Of a stretch of 64,000 nt of DNA, positions 46,140-59,345 are shown piece by piece (within the stretch, counting starts at the first letter, position 1; each line of letters begins with the position of its first letter). Source of the stretch: Larimichthys crocea (Eukaryota; Chordata; Actinopteri; Sciaenidae); assembly GCF_000972845.2 (NCBI RefSeq), contig NC_040020.1:1736669-1800668 (forward strand). Reading direction: 5' to 3'. Made by a program: the position numbers and the translations under genes. The notes under the pieces were generated by a model. It was not told the origin of the DNA. It saw only the letters and a program-made list of their open reading frames with translations, and searched no databases.

Positions 46140-46290
46140 GTATCATATCATAGTTACCATTCTGGTCTACGTGCTGCCTTTAGTGGTGATGGGCATCACT
46201 TACACCATCATGGGGCTGACTCTGTGGGGAGGGGAGATCCCAGGAGACTCATCGGATAACTATCACGGACAGCTCAGGGCTAAAAGGAAG
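46140..46290 (+). CDS. tacr3: Tachykinin receptor 3, exon 3
   Basis: 151 nt, phase 2 to 0, residues 186-236. TM5 is [20 protein letters not shown]; it continues [20 protein letters not shown] and ends in loop 3 at RAKRK. GGEIPGD is shared with TACR3 (TACR1 has ASEIPGD). Donor AAG|GTAAGC. Confidence 0.9.
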
Positions 46291-47969
46291 GTAAGCATGC
46301 TTGAGGGGGAAATAGCGCAACATTCATTCACGTATGACCTGGGGCGGTTCGATTAGTAACTGTGAACTTGATGATGTTTGAACGCTAGAAGGCAGAGAAA
46401 AAGTACTGTCTGCAACTGAGCAGCCCGCGGCTCCGGGTAATCATCGTCTCCCTTCTGTGTTATATTCGAAAGGCGATATACCATTTGGATACTTAAGAGG
46501 GAGTTTTCCAGTTTCACAGTGTTTTTATTTTTTTTTTGTAAAACGCTTCTGACAAGCTAGAGCACTTATCCAGCCTGCTGTAATTTAAGATTTGTATTTA
46601 AGCCTTTCTCTATTAATTGAACTGTTGTGGCTAAAAAAATACTACCACTACTAAATCAAATGAATTGTTCCTTGGCCTGTTTTGTGTTCGTTAAGTGTGT
46701 CCAGCGAGTGAAAACATCTTTGGTGGAGATATAACATAACGAATCAATTCTTTATATGAACTGTGAATTATTGTAGTTATATACTTTTTTTTTTACATGT
46801 TTAAGCGATATCTCAAGGAGCTTTTGCATGTGTGTTTAATCACTAAAACTAATATTTCGGTTTTGAAAATGATCGTTCAGTAAATATAAGACATGCAGTA
46901 GCAGCTGTAGGACTACACGGGAACATTACTTTTCTTCACTAAAGCAAGAGCAGTGGGTTCTTAAAAGAAATCAATCAGACACAGTAATATTACGTTCATT
47001 TCCCACTGGCGAGGTTAAGAAGAAAAATCATGCTTAAGCTTGTCGATTCATAAAGTTGTGTTGCTTTTAGTTTTTTTAATTTTTTCTGAGCCAGGCGGAT
47101 GAATCTGAAAAGCAGAGTGCATATCGTACACGTGAGTGCATTAGCTACAGCAGTGAACAAGAATAATTGCCTTCTACACAACACTGCGAACACTTCAGAG
47201 AAGAAAACCTTGATTCCACAGAACACAACCTTTGTGCTTGTCACTCGCCCTCAATCAGCCGTTTGTCCATGTGCCCGGACAGGCGCAGGCTCTGAAAAAC
47301 CAATAATGTCTCCAAGGCATTATGAGTTTGCCTGCATTTTGGTAGATGTGTCTGACGCCAAGGTCTTTATGTCTCTGGAGTTGTGGGTTCATTGAATACT
47401 TTTACAATAAGACCGTTTACTGCTACCACAAGGGATGACCAAATATGAGAAAACACATCTTGCAGCAGACTTCTGGGTCATAAAATGCCGACAAAGGCAA
47501 ATAAATCACCTTCTGCAGCATCACCGGCAAATAAAATCGTACTTGGCACAGGCAGGGTCTGGTAATCGTTGTTATTCATGCAGCTACTGGAAGTGAGGCA
47601 CAGGCGTACAGTCGTGACGCATTTACAGTGATTCCAAATGCTGTTCAAGATTAAAATTGTTTTATGTGACCCAGAGTAATTATGTATAACTACTTCACCT
47701 CCGTAATAAAACACACAGGGAACTATTTAACCAACTCATTTTCTAGCATTTAAAACGGAAGGGCACCCTGCCACACCCTGGAAGGGTTTTCTTACCCATC
47801 TGGCCACTGTGTTTATTTACCATGGCAGCATCCGAGATGGCGCTTTTGTGGTCCACCAGTCCACCGGTAACTGTTCTGCTTTAGGGGAACATTCAGTGGT
47901 TCGGACAAGCTGATGTGTAATCAGTATTCAATAAAATGTATATTTACTCGATGTTAATTACCTACTAAT

Positions 47970-48640
47970 TAAGTTCAAGTTGGCTTTATTGTCAATACTG
48001 CAATATGTACAAGACATAAGCGAATGAAATTACGTTCTCTCTGTCCAAACAGTGTGAGATGTAAAAATTATTAAAATAAAATATTAAATAAAATAAAATG
48101 AAAAAAAAATATATATATATAATATTATATATACACAATATATACAAGCTAAAGACATCCGGGGATAGAAAAGTCTGGAGATATGATATGAACCGTATAA
48201 GCCGAATATCAATATAAATATCAATGTATGGCAGTATGATATAAATATAGATATAAATAAAGCAGTATGGTAGAATTTATAAATTGACAGAATTTCAGTA
48301 TGAACAGGTCTATAAAAATGAAATATGTAAACAGGTGTACATATTTGCTTTTCAAGTATTTTTGAGTCTGTAAAAGTAAAAGTGGATGGTGCCTTTTGGG
48401 GGGGGTCAGCAGTGTCCAGAGTTTGTGGGGGCAGCGGGCGGAGAAGGAAGGGGGGGGCAGTACTGGGAGGGAGTTCAGCATCCTGATGGCCTGGTGCATG
48501 AAGCTGTCTCTCAGTCTGCTGGTTCTCGCCCGGAGGCTCCTCATTCTCCTCCCGGAAAGCAGGAAGCTGAAGAAGTGGTGGTTGGGGTGGGTGGGCTCGC
48601 CTGCAATGCTGAGTGCTTATTGTATATTCTTACATTTTCA
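47970..48640. mobile_element. Interspersed retroelement-like repeat in tacr3 intron 3
   Basis: Starts AAGTTCAAGTTGGCTTTATT, then TGTACAAGACATAAGCGAAT, then TACAAGCTAAAGACATCC, the same ordered blocks as the two copies inside the mucin gene. Its last ~230 bp (CATCCTGATGGCCTGGTGCA, TGAAGCTGTCTCTCAGTCTG) is a GC-rich segment absent from those copies and familiar from fish genomes. Family not assigned. Confidence 0.6.
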
Positions 48641-48676
48641 TGTAAATAATCAAGTTCACTTTACACAATAAAGATA

Positions 48677-49110
48677 TAACAAACTTTATTTATATAGCAC
48701 CTTTCATAACACAGTTAAAAAGTGTTTTACAGTAAAGCCGAACACAAAGAAATACAAGCACAACCCAAAGGTATAAAACTACACAGAGAGAGAAGGTGCA
48801 ATAAAACATCATAAAACATAAAAACATCAACTAAAGGCCTGCTTTGAAAAAGTGCATTTTTAAAAAGACGAGACAGATTTTTGCAGCCCTGATCTCCTCA
48901 GGCAGGTCGGTCCACAGTCTCTGAGCACTGACTGCAACTCTGTCAGCACTCTGTCACCTTTGTGTATAAATCTGGACAGAGGAGTAGCCACGCAATGACG
49001 CATCCGAGGTTTTCATCGGGACACAGGGCACAAAATGATCAGCTAAATAACTCAGAGTCGGGACACAGGGCACAAAATGATCAGCTAAATAACTCAGAGC
49101 AAAGCCTCTC
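48677..49110. mobile_element. Fish interspersed repeat (TTTATTTATATAGCACCTTT type)
   Basis: CTTTATTTATATAGCACCTT followed by AGTGTTTTACAGTAAAG and a GCAGGTCGGTCCACAG block, a pattern very common in teleost genomes at non-LTR retroelement ends. It includes a recent 42-bp tandem duplication. The 3' limit is uncertain. Confidence 0.55.
49016..49099. repeat. 42-bp perfect tandem duplication
   Basis: 49016-49057 and 49058-49099 are identical, each starting TCGGGACACAGGGCACAAAA. Confidence 0.9.
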
Positions 49111-50707
49111 AGGTCTTTAGAGGAAATCAATTTTTTTTAAAAAAACGATTTAGAAAACCGATTGTTGTGATGTGATCGTGTTTCTTTGTCCGAGTCAAAA
49201 TCATGGCAGCAGAATTTTAAATGAGCTTTTCCACTGATGCCAGAAAGCAAAGAATTATAATCATCAAGCCGACTTGTTACGAAGCCATGACTGCATAATT
49301 TTTGGCAGAGACAGAAATGATCTGATCCTTGAAATGTTCCTGAGATGATAAAAAAGAAAACAGGATTGAACCATTGAACCATGTTGAGCTGAGCTTTGAT
49401 TGAAAACTTATGACCCTGTATCACAGCTGCCATTATGGACTCACTCACCACAGGTGTCTCTCTGTGAGTGCTCACTGCAAGCAGCAGCAGCTTCTACCCG
49501 TGTACATCTTACACTTCATTAAAAGATCATACATTTTTCACAGGGTATGGTTGTCAATAGATCGGACATGTTTCTGGTTAACACACTCTGTAATGGACAA
49601 ATCGTTGCACTAACATGTATTCTTTGTGAGGTGCATAGGGACTGCCAACAATATAAATATATGAGAATACAACAGGCTTTGACCTTATGTACATTCTTCT
49701 TTATATCGTCCTTGTAAGTCATTACAATGCTTCTAATTCAGTCACTTTGCTGCATGATTGCCCTGTGACTCCCTAATTCCAGGTCCAAATTGCTGTCTTT
49801 GCCTTCAGATCCCCTTTTTTTTCTAAAGAATCAGTATTGGCTTCACCACAATGGTCATTATTTCTGAGTCGTACAGCCAGAAAATTGGTATGTGTGGAGC
49901 GCTTTGTGTAACTGTGAAGATCAATAAGTAAAAAGTATTTGTGTCTGGGAGTACTCAGGCAGACCATCTGGCTCAAAAGCTTTTAGCTTCTTCAAAATCT
50001 TAATTGTAACATTTTAGCATCATTTTGAAGTATTTTTATCTTTCCCCTACCGTGTCCTCATCTGGTTTACACTGTAGAGTTTTTTTTTCTCTCTTTGGGA
50101 TGAATGTCATGCAGGTTGAGAGGATCATGCTCGCAGGCTCGGGTCAGAAAATGTTACAGAAAGTACAGCCTGGGGCATCAACGTGAAGCATCATGGAACT
50201 AGCAGGATCAGAAGCTGATTCTTTTTATTGTACTACACACAGTGGACATCAAAATACTAAATAAATCATTGTTTTTGAATGTGTATGTTGTTCACACTGG
50301 AAAAGTAACAAAATTAAAAGAAAAGAAGCCTGGATGGACAGAACAGTGTCCAAACCTTCAACAATACAAATCAAAGATACATTTAACCATCCTGAACATT
50401 TAAAACTGTTTAATTCACCGATTCCTTTGTTGGCTTACAAACATTTTCATAAAGGTTTAAAACCATTTATGAACAGAAATCCGGTTTACTCGTCAAACTA
50501 TTGGTTAAAATGAAAAGCATAGGCACGTTTTAGGATTACAGTGTAACATCCGGGGTGGCCAATCAGGTTTTGTAGATATATTTTACTCAAACGGCAAAAA
50601 TGTCCTTGTGATGCTACAGGAAATGTTAAGGGATTATCGAAGTCACAAGGGTTCATCCTCGGGAGACTATGAATGCTTCCACTAAATCTCATGGTAAACC
50701 ATCCAAC

Positions 50708-51488
50708 CAGGGCTCTAAATTAACACCTGCCAAATACAGGTGAAAATACATTTTGGCGTGTATTAAAAAGAACTCACTTGCCAGCTTGGCCGGTAGTAAA
50801 TGAGGCACTTTACCATCTATTTCGTGGGACGCGTGATCGTAGTTTAGGCTTCCCGGCGCGTTGCGTGAGCGTGGCGTATTTGGTCCGTCCTGCACGCGAC
50901 TTCAAACCCCACCGGGAGTGTTTCAGAAGCGAGCGCTTAGCCCGGCAGACTTTGTTCACTTGCTCAGATTTAGACATTTTCCCGGTGTATGTTCTTCTAA
51001 ACATGCTTCTACATGTGTAAATATGCTACGTAGTTTATTAGTTTCACTTTTGTCTGTTTTACGGCAGTTTGCACGGGGTATTTTATTTTGAAAATCCACC
51101 GGATTCTCTTTGCTTTTTCTGTGTCTGGCTTCCCCCCGGCTCGAGGTGCTCTGTGGAGATTGATGCGTGCTGCTCGCGAGTTTTAATGTTTTTTTATTTT
51201 TATTGTTATGCACAAAAAATGGGGCATATTAGACCCTGAATAGTATGTAAGGGTTAATGAGTAATGAATTGTTAGGATAATTTTTGTATGTACTTAAGTT
51301 CCCAACTTCATTGTAAGATTAATTTAAAGCTTTAGTTAATAAAATGATCAAATTAATTCAGTTGCTCTCATAATCCGTCTTTTTTGCATGGGAAAAAATG
51401 TGGCTAGTGGAAATTCTGATTGGCTAGTAACTTCAGAAACTTTCCAGCCACATTGGCTGATGATCAAAAAAGTTAATTTAGAGCCCTG
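50708..51488. mobile_element. hAT-type non-autonomous DNA transposon
   Basis: 781 bp with 17-bp perfect terminal inverted repeats, CAGGGCTCTAAATTAAC at 50708-50724 and its complement at 51472-51488. It is flanked by an 8-bp target duplication with one mismatch (CATCCAAC 50700-50707, CATCTAAC 51489-51496). CAGGG ends and 8-bp duplications are the hallmark of hAT elements. The interior is CpG-rich in places and has no long ORF, so it needs a transposase in trans. Confidence 0.8.
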
Positions 51489-54400
51489 CATCTAACGGTC
51501 TCTGAGATATTTTAGTCTGGATCAAAGTTATGGACAGGCTGATATTTCCATCTCTAGAGTGTTGCTAGAAAACTCATTCACCTCTGTTGTAGTCGGTTGG
51601 CAGCGAAGTGGCTCTTTATGGAGACGTAAATGTTTATAGAGAAATGTTATTTTCTCTGTAGGCGTGTAGGTGGTTGCCACTTCTGTGGCGTATATTGAAC
51701 CGTGACAGTTGCATCCTCAAAGCAGCTGTACCTCACTCAAAGGAAGGACAGAGTAATTTACTTTTGCTGATGGTCTGATAGTGGCAAAGGTCACTGAAAT
51801 CAGATGAATTGTCAACTCAAGTCATAGCGCAGAAAGTGGTAATTTCGCACAAAAATAACCTATTACGAGTGTCATTATTTCACAAGATCTTTCTCAAGTG
51901 TTTTCTAATGTTTCGCCTTAACCGCGAGTTTCCTGTGCAGGTCACACAGGTCGACTAAGTGATAGGAGGCAATAAAAGCTTCATCTTCCTGTCATTTCTC
52001 ATCATGTGTATTGAAAGAAAGACTCCACAATCTTCCAGTTTTGAGTTAATCCATTCTACCACGAGCGCAATGCCACAGGTGTTGTACTTTAAGCTCATGC
52101 CTGAGGCTAAACGCTCGAAATGTCATTCTGGACTGCGACACTAATGACCTGTCATAAGTACAGCTGTACAGCTCTTAGAGACAATCTGAGTTCCACTTGT
52201 GTTGTAAGCACCACTGATCGTCCATCTCCCTTTCTCGCTGAAGACAAAGCACTGTGTGCGTGAATGGATGTCAGGATTGGGATGGATTACCTTTTACAAA
52301 ATCTGATTTTCCCTGAAATGAAAAACAGCAGTGCTAAGCTCCAGTGTATGTGAGTGTACTGCTAACTCCCAGCGTTAATGGAACTGTTGTAATCCCGACT
52401 ACATAGGTGTCAATATATCCGTCTGTCCCGAGAGAGACAAGCGCAGGGTGCACAGCCAAATGCCCAGAATCTTTTCTGTGGTGAAAATTGGTAGAAGCAA
52501 TTCGTTAAGGGCCCGTCACCAAGACACATTCTAACACATTCAGAGATGTCAACTCAAAATATATTAGCTTTTATATATATACATAGGAGACATGGTTGGT
52601 TCAAGGTTTTTCCATTACATGAAGTGTATTGCACAAAAAATATAGCAGGCGGACAGGGGTGATGGTGGGTACAGTACAGATCACAGAAACCAGGAGTCAT
52701 GTGCTGCTTCCAGCATGTTATAGCTATAAAACTGTTAATCATGCTTCATTATTATTATCATTGTCATCGGGAAAACAAATTAAATATGTTGTCAGTGAAC
52801 TTTTTGCAGATAAGTTCAGCATTAAAAACTGTCTTAACTTGAAGAAAAAAAAAATCTTTACTTGCATTTGCTGTTGCGTATGAGTGGTGCATAAATATAT
52901 ATTTTTATTTACTGAATCAGTTTCTATCTTGTTTAATCAGAAGCATTCAGGAATGCAGCGTGCTGGGGTTTGTCCTCATTGTATCGCATTTCAAATTGTT
53001 GGTGGGACTCATTCTGGCTTCAAGCTAACCAATGGGTCGTCATTTACTGGATTAATGAAGAAACATAAATCTTGTGCATTGGCCCCAAGACTGTTTTGGT
53101 CCGTTACGATCTAACTCAATATCCATTTTATACATTAAGAAGCTCATTTGCATGTCAGGTTCATTACTTTCTTTTCCGAGAGCAAATCAGCGTCAATATG
53201 TTTTCCTGGTATACTCCCATTTGTTTTCCTCAGCTCATTTTAATTTATATGTGAAGTACTGTAATCGTGTTTCTTTGTAGTAACATTACCAACATTTCAC
53301 ACTTGACTCGAAAAACTATTTGAATCACAAATCACCAATGCTTTAACGAAATCCTAATAACTGCAGTCCTAATGATTCATAAAGTCCGCTACAGTGTCTA
53401 CATGATACATTACCTAATGAGCCAATGAACTAATTAGCTAATTGCACACAGAGCTACAAAGACTTCAAAGGCCTCTCACATCAGTTTTAAACCCACAGGA
53501 TTTTCCACTTATGTTGCTTATTTTCTGGTGACCTCCTGTAATGACTAGCATAGTTCTGCCAACCTTGAACCAAAAGTTAATTAGCAAAAATCATCAACAT
53601 CTTGTTCGAACATTTTGGGTTCACTCCACAACCAACCCTGTCTCATAGAAGTGTTATTTCTATATGTTTTGAAGGAAACAGTGCAATCTATGTGGCAAAT
53701 GTTCATTTATTTTTGGTAATATCAGCTCTTGCAATGTAATAACTACTAAGGTTAAGGTTAGGAAAAGATTCTGGTCTCGGTTTAATACAGAAGAAGTGAC
53801 TTGAGGCAAAAGACAGGTGGTGTTTACCTCAATGTCTACACAGATCGAGTGGTGAAACAGCTTGTTAGCAGTGCTGCAGCCTGGGATGTGTTCAGTGTTC
53901 AGAGTGTGTGGGTTGTTATGGGAATTTTTAAACCCTTGAGTAAGAAAGACTGGATTCAAAGTATCAAAGTTTAAGCTGAATTTATTATTCTTGTACAAGA
54001 AGGAGCATTTAACAAGGCAACATACAAAAGGGGGTTACAGAGAAAAGGCTCCTCGAGGAGCTCTAACAGTTGGATCTTATACATTTTTTAAAAATGGGCT
54101 GTCTCCGACACCTCCCCACTGATACAGATAATATCATAGCATTCTTTTTTGGTTTTCTGCTCAGTAATGAGCATTATGATTCATATCCAAATGGTACTCC
54201 CCTAAACCTGTCCTGTCCTTGTACTAGTGATAATAATACATGCAAAAGACAGGATACACACACACTATATGAATTAAAACATCTGAACCCCAGTATAATC
54301 CTATTTTTTTATAACATAGGTCAAGCATCCAACACAAGCACCGTAATTAAATGGCCAAAACACAAGAAAAAAGATTTAAAGCGTAGAAACATGCTTCAGG

Positions 54401-57400
54401 CATATTTATTTTGCTGTACTGATTAAAAGAGAAGCGCATCTGGCAAAAAAGCGTAACGTAAAAATGGTGATGAAGCTTGTGAATACTGGACGATGCCTCA
54501 TGCGATTCCCACTTTGTGATCTTCAGGTGTGACATTCTGCTTGCAGGCTGGACACCAAACGTGTCAGTGAAGCGGTGTCTGTCTGATCACACATTCTCAT
54601 CCCACAAGCATCCTACCACCAATTGCATCCCTGAAATCCAGTTTTCACCTTGATATATAGTGAGAAAATGCCACTCTACCTTTCGCCCCCTTGTTCCATG
54701 CTGTAGAAATAGCCTTTGGATTACACAGACATGGGTGTGTTTGGTGTAAGCTGGAGTGAAAACACACACTTGAGATGCTACTCTCAAACCTGATGGAAGG
54801 ACAAACATAACTGCAGGCCTGAGTGTCAGGATTTGTACGTCCAACTCGTTTTAGCGCCACAGCAGTTGAGGTTTGACCTGGTGCTGTTAGTCGTTCTGTC
54901 TTTGTATTAGGGAAGGGGTGGACACTTTCTTCTCGTTGAATTTTGTTTCCTGCCATGCATGTTATACTTCTTGCATCGGCACGGGTTGCGCACAGCAAAC
55001 ATCTGTATTCACATCAAAATCCTCACTAATGATGACAGCAGAAAAGAGCTACTCCCTGCAGTGAATCTGGGAATACAGTTACAAATTTGGCTCTTCTTTA
55101 TTTTGCTTTCCTGATATAAATAAATATTCTTACTTGTTGCCAAGTTAAATGCTAACTGAAGCTCTGTGCATTTTATTCTTCTCCTAAATGTCCGACATTA
55201 TTTTTCCATAGAACAGGAAACAGTATACATCAAAAAAGTATTCATGCATGGTTAATTCACATGTTCTGTTATAGCGTGTATCTCGCACAATAGCACCAGT
55301 ATAATCCTGTGCTGCAGAACTCTTGGGTACCATTATTATTCTTATTATATGACTCTTTTTTTTCCCTCTGTGTGTTTTTTTTGGTCCCACTGGCCTTTGT
55401 TGTACGGCAATCACGAAACATCAAAGCAGTAAAAAGAGATAAGACTTCCTCCCTTTGAGGTCTGTTTTACTGTATGTAAATTTCCTATATTTGGACTTCG
55501 CTTGTCTCTTATTCCTTCTGCTCTGTCTGAGACCGTTGGTGTTGGATTTTCAAGTTCAATCCGTGTTGGAAACCATCAAAGGAATGAACGTGCACCACAT
55601 ATTCAAGCAAGAATGGACTCCACGTGTTCCATAGATAACTGGGTTTTGCATAAAACCTGATATATTTATTTATTTATTTATTTATTCACTTCTTTCTTTC
55701 TTATTAATTTTATATGAAACACATTGTGTTTTCCCCCCACTTCCGAAATTAATTGAGTTTGCCTCGTCTTTTGTATTGCCTTACTAATTGGCAGGGAGAA
55801 CAAACTGTTAGTACAACACAATAATAGAAAAACCAAAAGTCCTCTAACTTCCTTTTAGCAATTTGTCTCAAAGTCTTTAATCTTTCACTGGCATACAACA
55901 GAAAAATTAATAGATTGTGGGTTTGCAATCACGTCGTCCAGCAACCTATAAAGTAGCATCATCCAGGGTAATTGTTTTATAATCTTACCGCACATATACA
56001 GAAACCTTAAAAGCCACAAGTAGAATGAAAGAAGCTCAAAAAGGTGATTTCCTTTTGTAGCTCTTGTTTGTTTGCTATTCCTCTCCCGTACTTGGAGATG
56101 TACGTGATGTGCAATTGTATATTTCCCTCATCAGTTAGACCTTCCTTGCCCTCTGGAAAACAACCATCATAGGAACTCATAGAAAGTTGGAGCTACAAAG
56201 AGAATAACTCAGCCTCTCGAGACAAACCCTCTCAGGGTGATCGCAGCACAAAACAAGGAAGGTCGAAATGTGTGAGGAGTAAACTGTCAAAAATAAGGTC
56301 AGCTGCACAGATGTGTCACGTGGTAAATCAACTCTTGGCCACTTTAAATTCCTTATACTTTAGACTTGAGACTTTCCAATACCTTTCTTGCTTTGCAGTG
56401 TTCCTGCTCTAAACATTACTCCTTGCCAAAATCTTTTGAGCCCCCGTTGGCTTGGAGGACGAGTGTCAGCTGCTGTCGGCTCAAACTTATGTCAGTTACA
56501 ATGGATTGATTTTGACAAGTTTCCACAGCAGTATCAAATAAAGTCATATAAACTTCTTAAAAGACCCTTGCAGAAAATTCCATTCTTACCATTCTTCGAC
56601 GCACATTTACCTTGAAGCTGGACAACTTTACCCATCTTCAAGCATCAGGCACTGCATAGAATGATATTTATGAGCAGGTTTGAGTCCTTCAGGGAATGTT
56701 CATGATTTGACCTTTGCGAAATAAGTCTTAAAGCATACCTTCAATTGATTTTCCACCGGACTGACTCAGAGTCTCTTCCCTTAAATTAAACTGACAATAT
56801 GGAGCATATATGTGTTGTTGGTGTGTGTAATTTACAATCAGAATAAGTCACGTATGCATAATCTGCAAACAGCAAATTGAAGGAGCCCGTCTCAGATCCT
56901 CTGGCAGGCAGTTCCAGCTCACAGGAGCGTAAAAACAAAAAGCTGCTTCTCCAGTTTTGGGAAATGACTTTTGATATTTTCGAAAAGACCGGCAGCAGAT
57001 GACCTGAGTGATCTGGAAACTCATAACTCACGACTGTCATACAGTGTCTTGTGTCAGAATATTCAGAGCTTGGTCGAAGGAGTTTAAGTTATATATTCAA
57101 TTTGACATTTAACAGCTGGAGTTACAGCGTTCTGAGTGTGCCGACACTGACCTCTTGTCCACTTTACATTGACTTTAAAAAGGTATTTCCAGTATAGGTC
57201 TTTTGGGATCTATATGTTCTGCAGGTTCTGGTATCTGTCTGCAGTTTTGTCTCCCTAAACAAGCAAATGTTCATATTTTGCTTAGTGGATCAGGCTGTCT
57301 CTTGTGGCAACAATCCAATATGCTCATGAAAACCATTAGTTCAGATCAGAGCGTCTTTTAACCTGTTTCTTAATTATTTAGGCTTCAAACTTCCGTTTGA

Positions 57401-57719
57401 TTTACAGAACTAAGCACAAGCATCTTATCTGAATCAGCTCCTTTGAACAAATCAGTCTGCTGAACCTCAGCGTGTTTTTGACCCCACATTATCTCCGTAG
57501 ACCTGAATTCTCTGTTTGTAATTGCACATTATCATCCAATTTCAGGCACCTCTACTGGAAAATCAGCCTCTCTTGACACGCTGCTTTTTATTTTAGCCAT
57601 ATTTAAAAAAAGTTTCTGATCCTATGAGAAAGTTAAGAAACACAGATTTCCAATTTATAACAGTAGTACTTTTTAAGTTGCCTTTATTTTCTTATCATAA
57701 TCTGCCATTGTACCAAACG

Positions 57720-57785
57720 CAATATGGATGCATCCATCTACGCTGATGATACACAACTTTCTGTTCCTGTCAAAGGACAAATTCA
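57720..57785 (+). pseudogene. LINE reverse-transcriptase fragment (YADD)
   Basis: Codons 57733-57783 read SIYADDTQLSVPVKGQ. YADDTQL is the catalytic core motif of non-LTR reverse transcriptases of the L2/Rex1/CR1 kind. Only this short piece is preserved. Confidence 0.6.
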
Positions 57786-58000
57786 CCCCTACTTTCTCAA
57801 ACATTTCTTGTCAGTAACAACTGGGTTATTTATCATCCACAATAAAATAGAGCATGACTAATAGACTGTAACTTTTCCTTTAAATAGCAGTTCCCTACTG
57901 GTATAAATGTGCTGTATTCACCTGAGGACTACTTTTGTTACTTGGTTAAATGTTCTCTTTGAGATTTTGAATGAATTTAAGATTAATTTCACATAGGGGA

Positions 58001-58497
58001 CGTAAGTGCCGCGCAATAGCTGCGCCATGGTTTTGCTCCGTCCTCTGCCCGGCGTCAATTCACACCGGGCGTAGCGAGCCGTCTGTATTTACGCAAGATC
58101 ACGCGAGAATCCTGAATGTATGCAAGATCCCACGATAAACTGTGTAAAAAGGAAACAACAATAACAAACAGCTTACTTTGCTTCTCCGACAAGATTATAA
58201 AAAGGATCTGTTGTGTCATAATTTATTGTTTGTTGTTCCACTTCAGCAATTAGTCTCTCATCGTCCATGTTGAGACCCTTTGATCGATTGACATGACGTA
58301 ACATTGGTGTGAAGTTGTGAGGCTACATGAACTGCATATTGTGTTTTATTTTGGCTCGCAACAAAAATAGAAGTGCTACAGAATGATAGCGCTGCAGCGC
58401 AGAGAGTCACTGCTGAGGCATTCTGCGGCGCGCCCGGTGTGAATGGTTTGATTGATTAGAGTGGCAGCGATCAGCTCTGGTGACCGCGGCACTTACG
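58001..58497. mobile_element. Candidate DNA transposon with nested inverted repeats
   Basis: Outer 13-bp perfect inverted repeats CGTAAGTGCCGCG (58001-58013; complement 58485-58497) and inner 14-bp perfect inverted repeats ATTCACACCGGGCG (58058-58071; complement 58431-58444). Spacing between outer and inner pairs is similar on both sides (44 and 40 bp). CpG-rich against an AT-rich background, no transposase ORF. The superfamily is unclear and no clear target duplication is seen. Confidence 0.6.
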
Positions 58498-58621
58498 GTA
58501 TGAATAAGGCTTAAGCATCCATGAGCTGTTTTGCAGCCAGAGATTACTGAGCGTGACCGACTCCTGGTCTATTGTCAAGCTTTTATAATCAGTATCATCT
58601 CTTAGCTCCCTTCTCAAAAGT

Positions 58622-58745
58622 CATATTCAATTCAATTTTATTCATATAGCCCTAAATCATAACAGAAGTTATCTTATGACACCTTCCATATAGAGCAGGT
58701 CTAGACCATACTCTTTATAATATTTTCAGACACAACGATTTCTAT
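58622..58745. mobile_element. Fish interspersed repeat (TTCAATTTTATTCATATAG type)
   Basis: TTCAATTCAATTTTATTCAT, AGCCCTAAATCATAACAGAA and ATATAGAGCAGGTCTAGACC occur in the order familiar from teleost retroelement ends. Family unassigned. Confidence 0.5.
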
Positions 58746-59139
58746 ATTATTCAGTGGAAAACCTTCTTAAAATATACCAGGTTCTTTTTAACTTTGTATT
58801 TTTGTTTTTATTGTTCTGTTTTCCCTGTTTTATCATCTCAAAATCAGTTTAATCGTGATTCTACTTGACCCCATACGTCACTGAACATACAAATGTACGC
58901 TGTGGCTTTGTGTACATGATGGAAGCAGATGACAAAACGTAGCTTGGCGCAGTGAATGGAAAATTTACATTTAAATAAGTCCAGATGGAACCGTTGACTG
59001 TTCTGTGCAATTTCTGCAGTCAGAGATTTCCGCACCATTGGAGGACTTTAAGCCTGAAATATCACCTCAACACAAAAGCACATAGGTCAGACCTAGCACA
59101 GCCAGTGCCTCACTCAATTAGATGTAAACTTAGTACTCT

Positions 59140-59345
59140 CAAGTTGCGTTGTTGTTGAAAGTTGCGAGGTGAGGCCTCCTGGGATCAGACTTTGTCCAGC
59201 ACATCCTCGATTGGCTCGAGATCTGGGTTCCTCAAACCATCCTTGAACCATTTCTGCGTTGTTTGTGTCAGGGTGCATTATCCTGCTGATAGAGGCCACT
59301 GCCATCAAGGAATACTGCTTATATGAAAGGGCGTACATGGTCATT
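59140..59345 (-). pseudogene. Decayed Tc1-like transposase, catalytic-domain fragment
   Basis: Read on the minus strand, 59345 down to 59140 gives GLYQQDNAP followed by a stop, then AEMVQGWFEEP and, after a frame shift, a PIEDVLDKV-like piece. These match the D-N-A-P and W-P-x-x-S-P-D-L-N-P-I-E region of the Tc1 DDE transposase. Stops and shifts make it inactive. Confidence 0.65.

Noticed and set aside
48221..48671. Open frames of 80-110 codons on both strands around 48.2-48.7 kb
   Set aside because: They lie within an interspersed repeat seen elsewhere in the window and have no domain.
56388..56615. 75-codon plus-strand open frame in tacr3 intron 3
   Set aside because: No domain or splice support; short enough to be chance.
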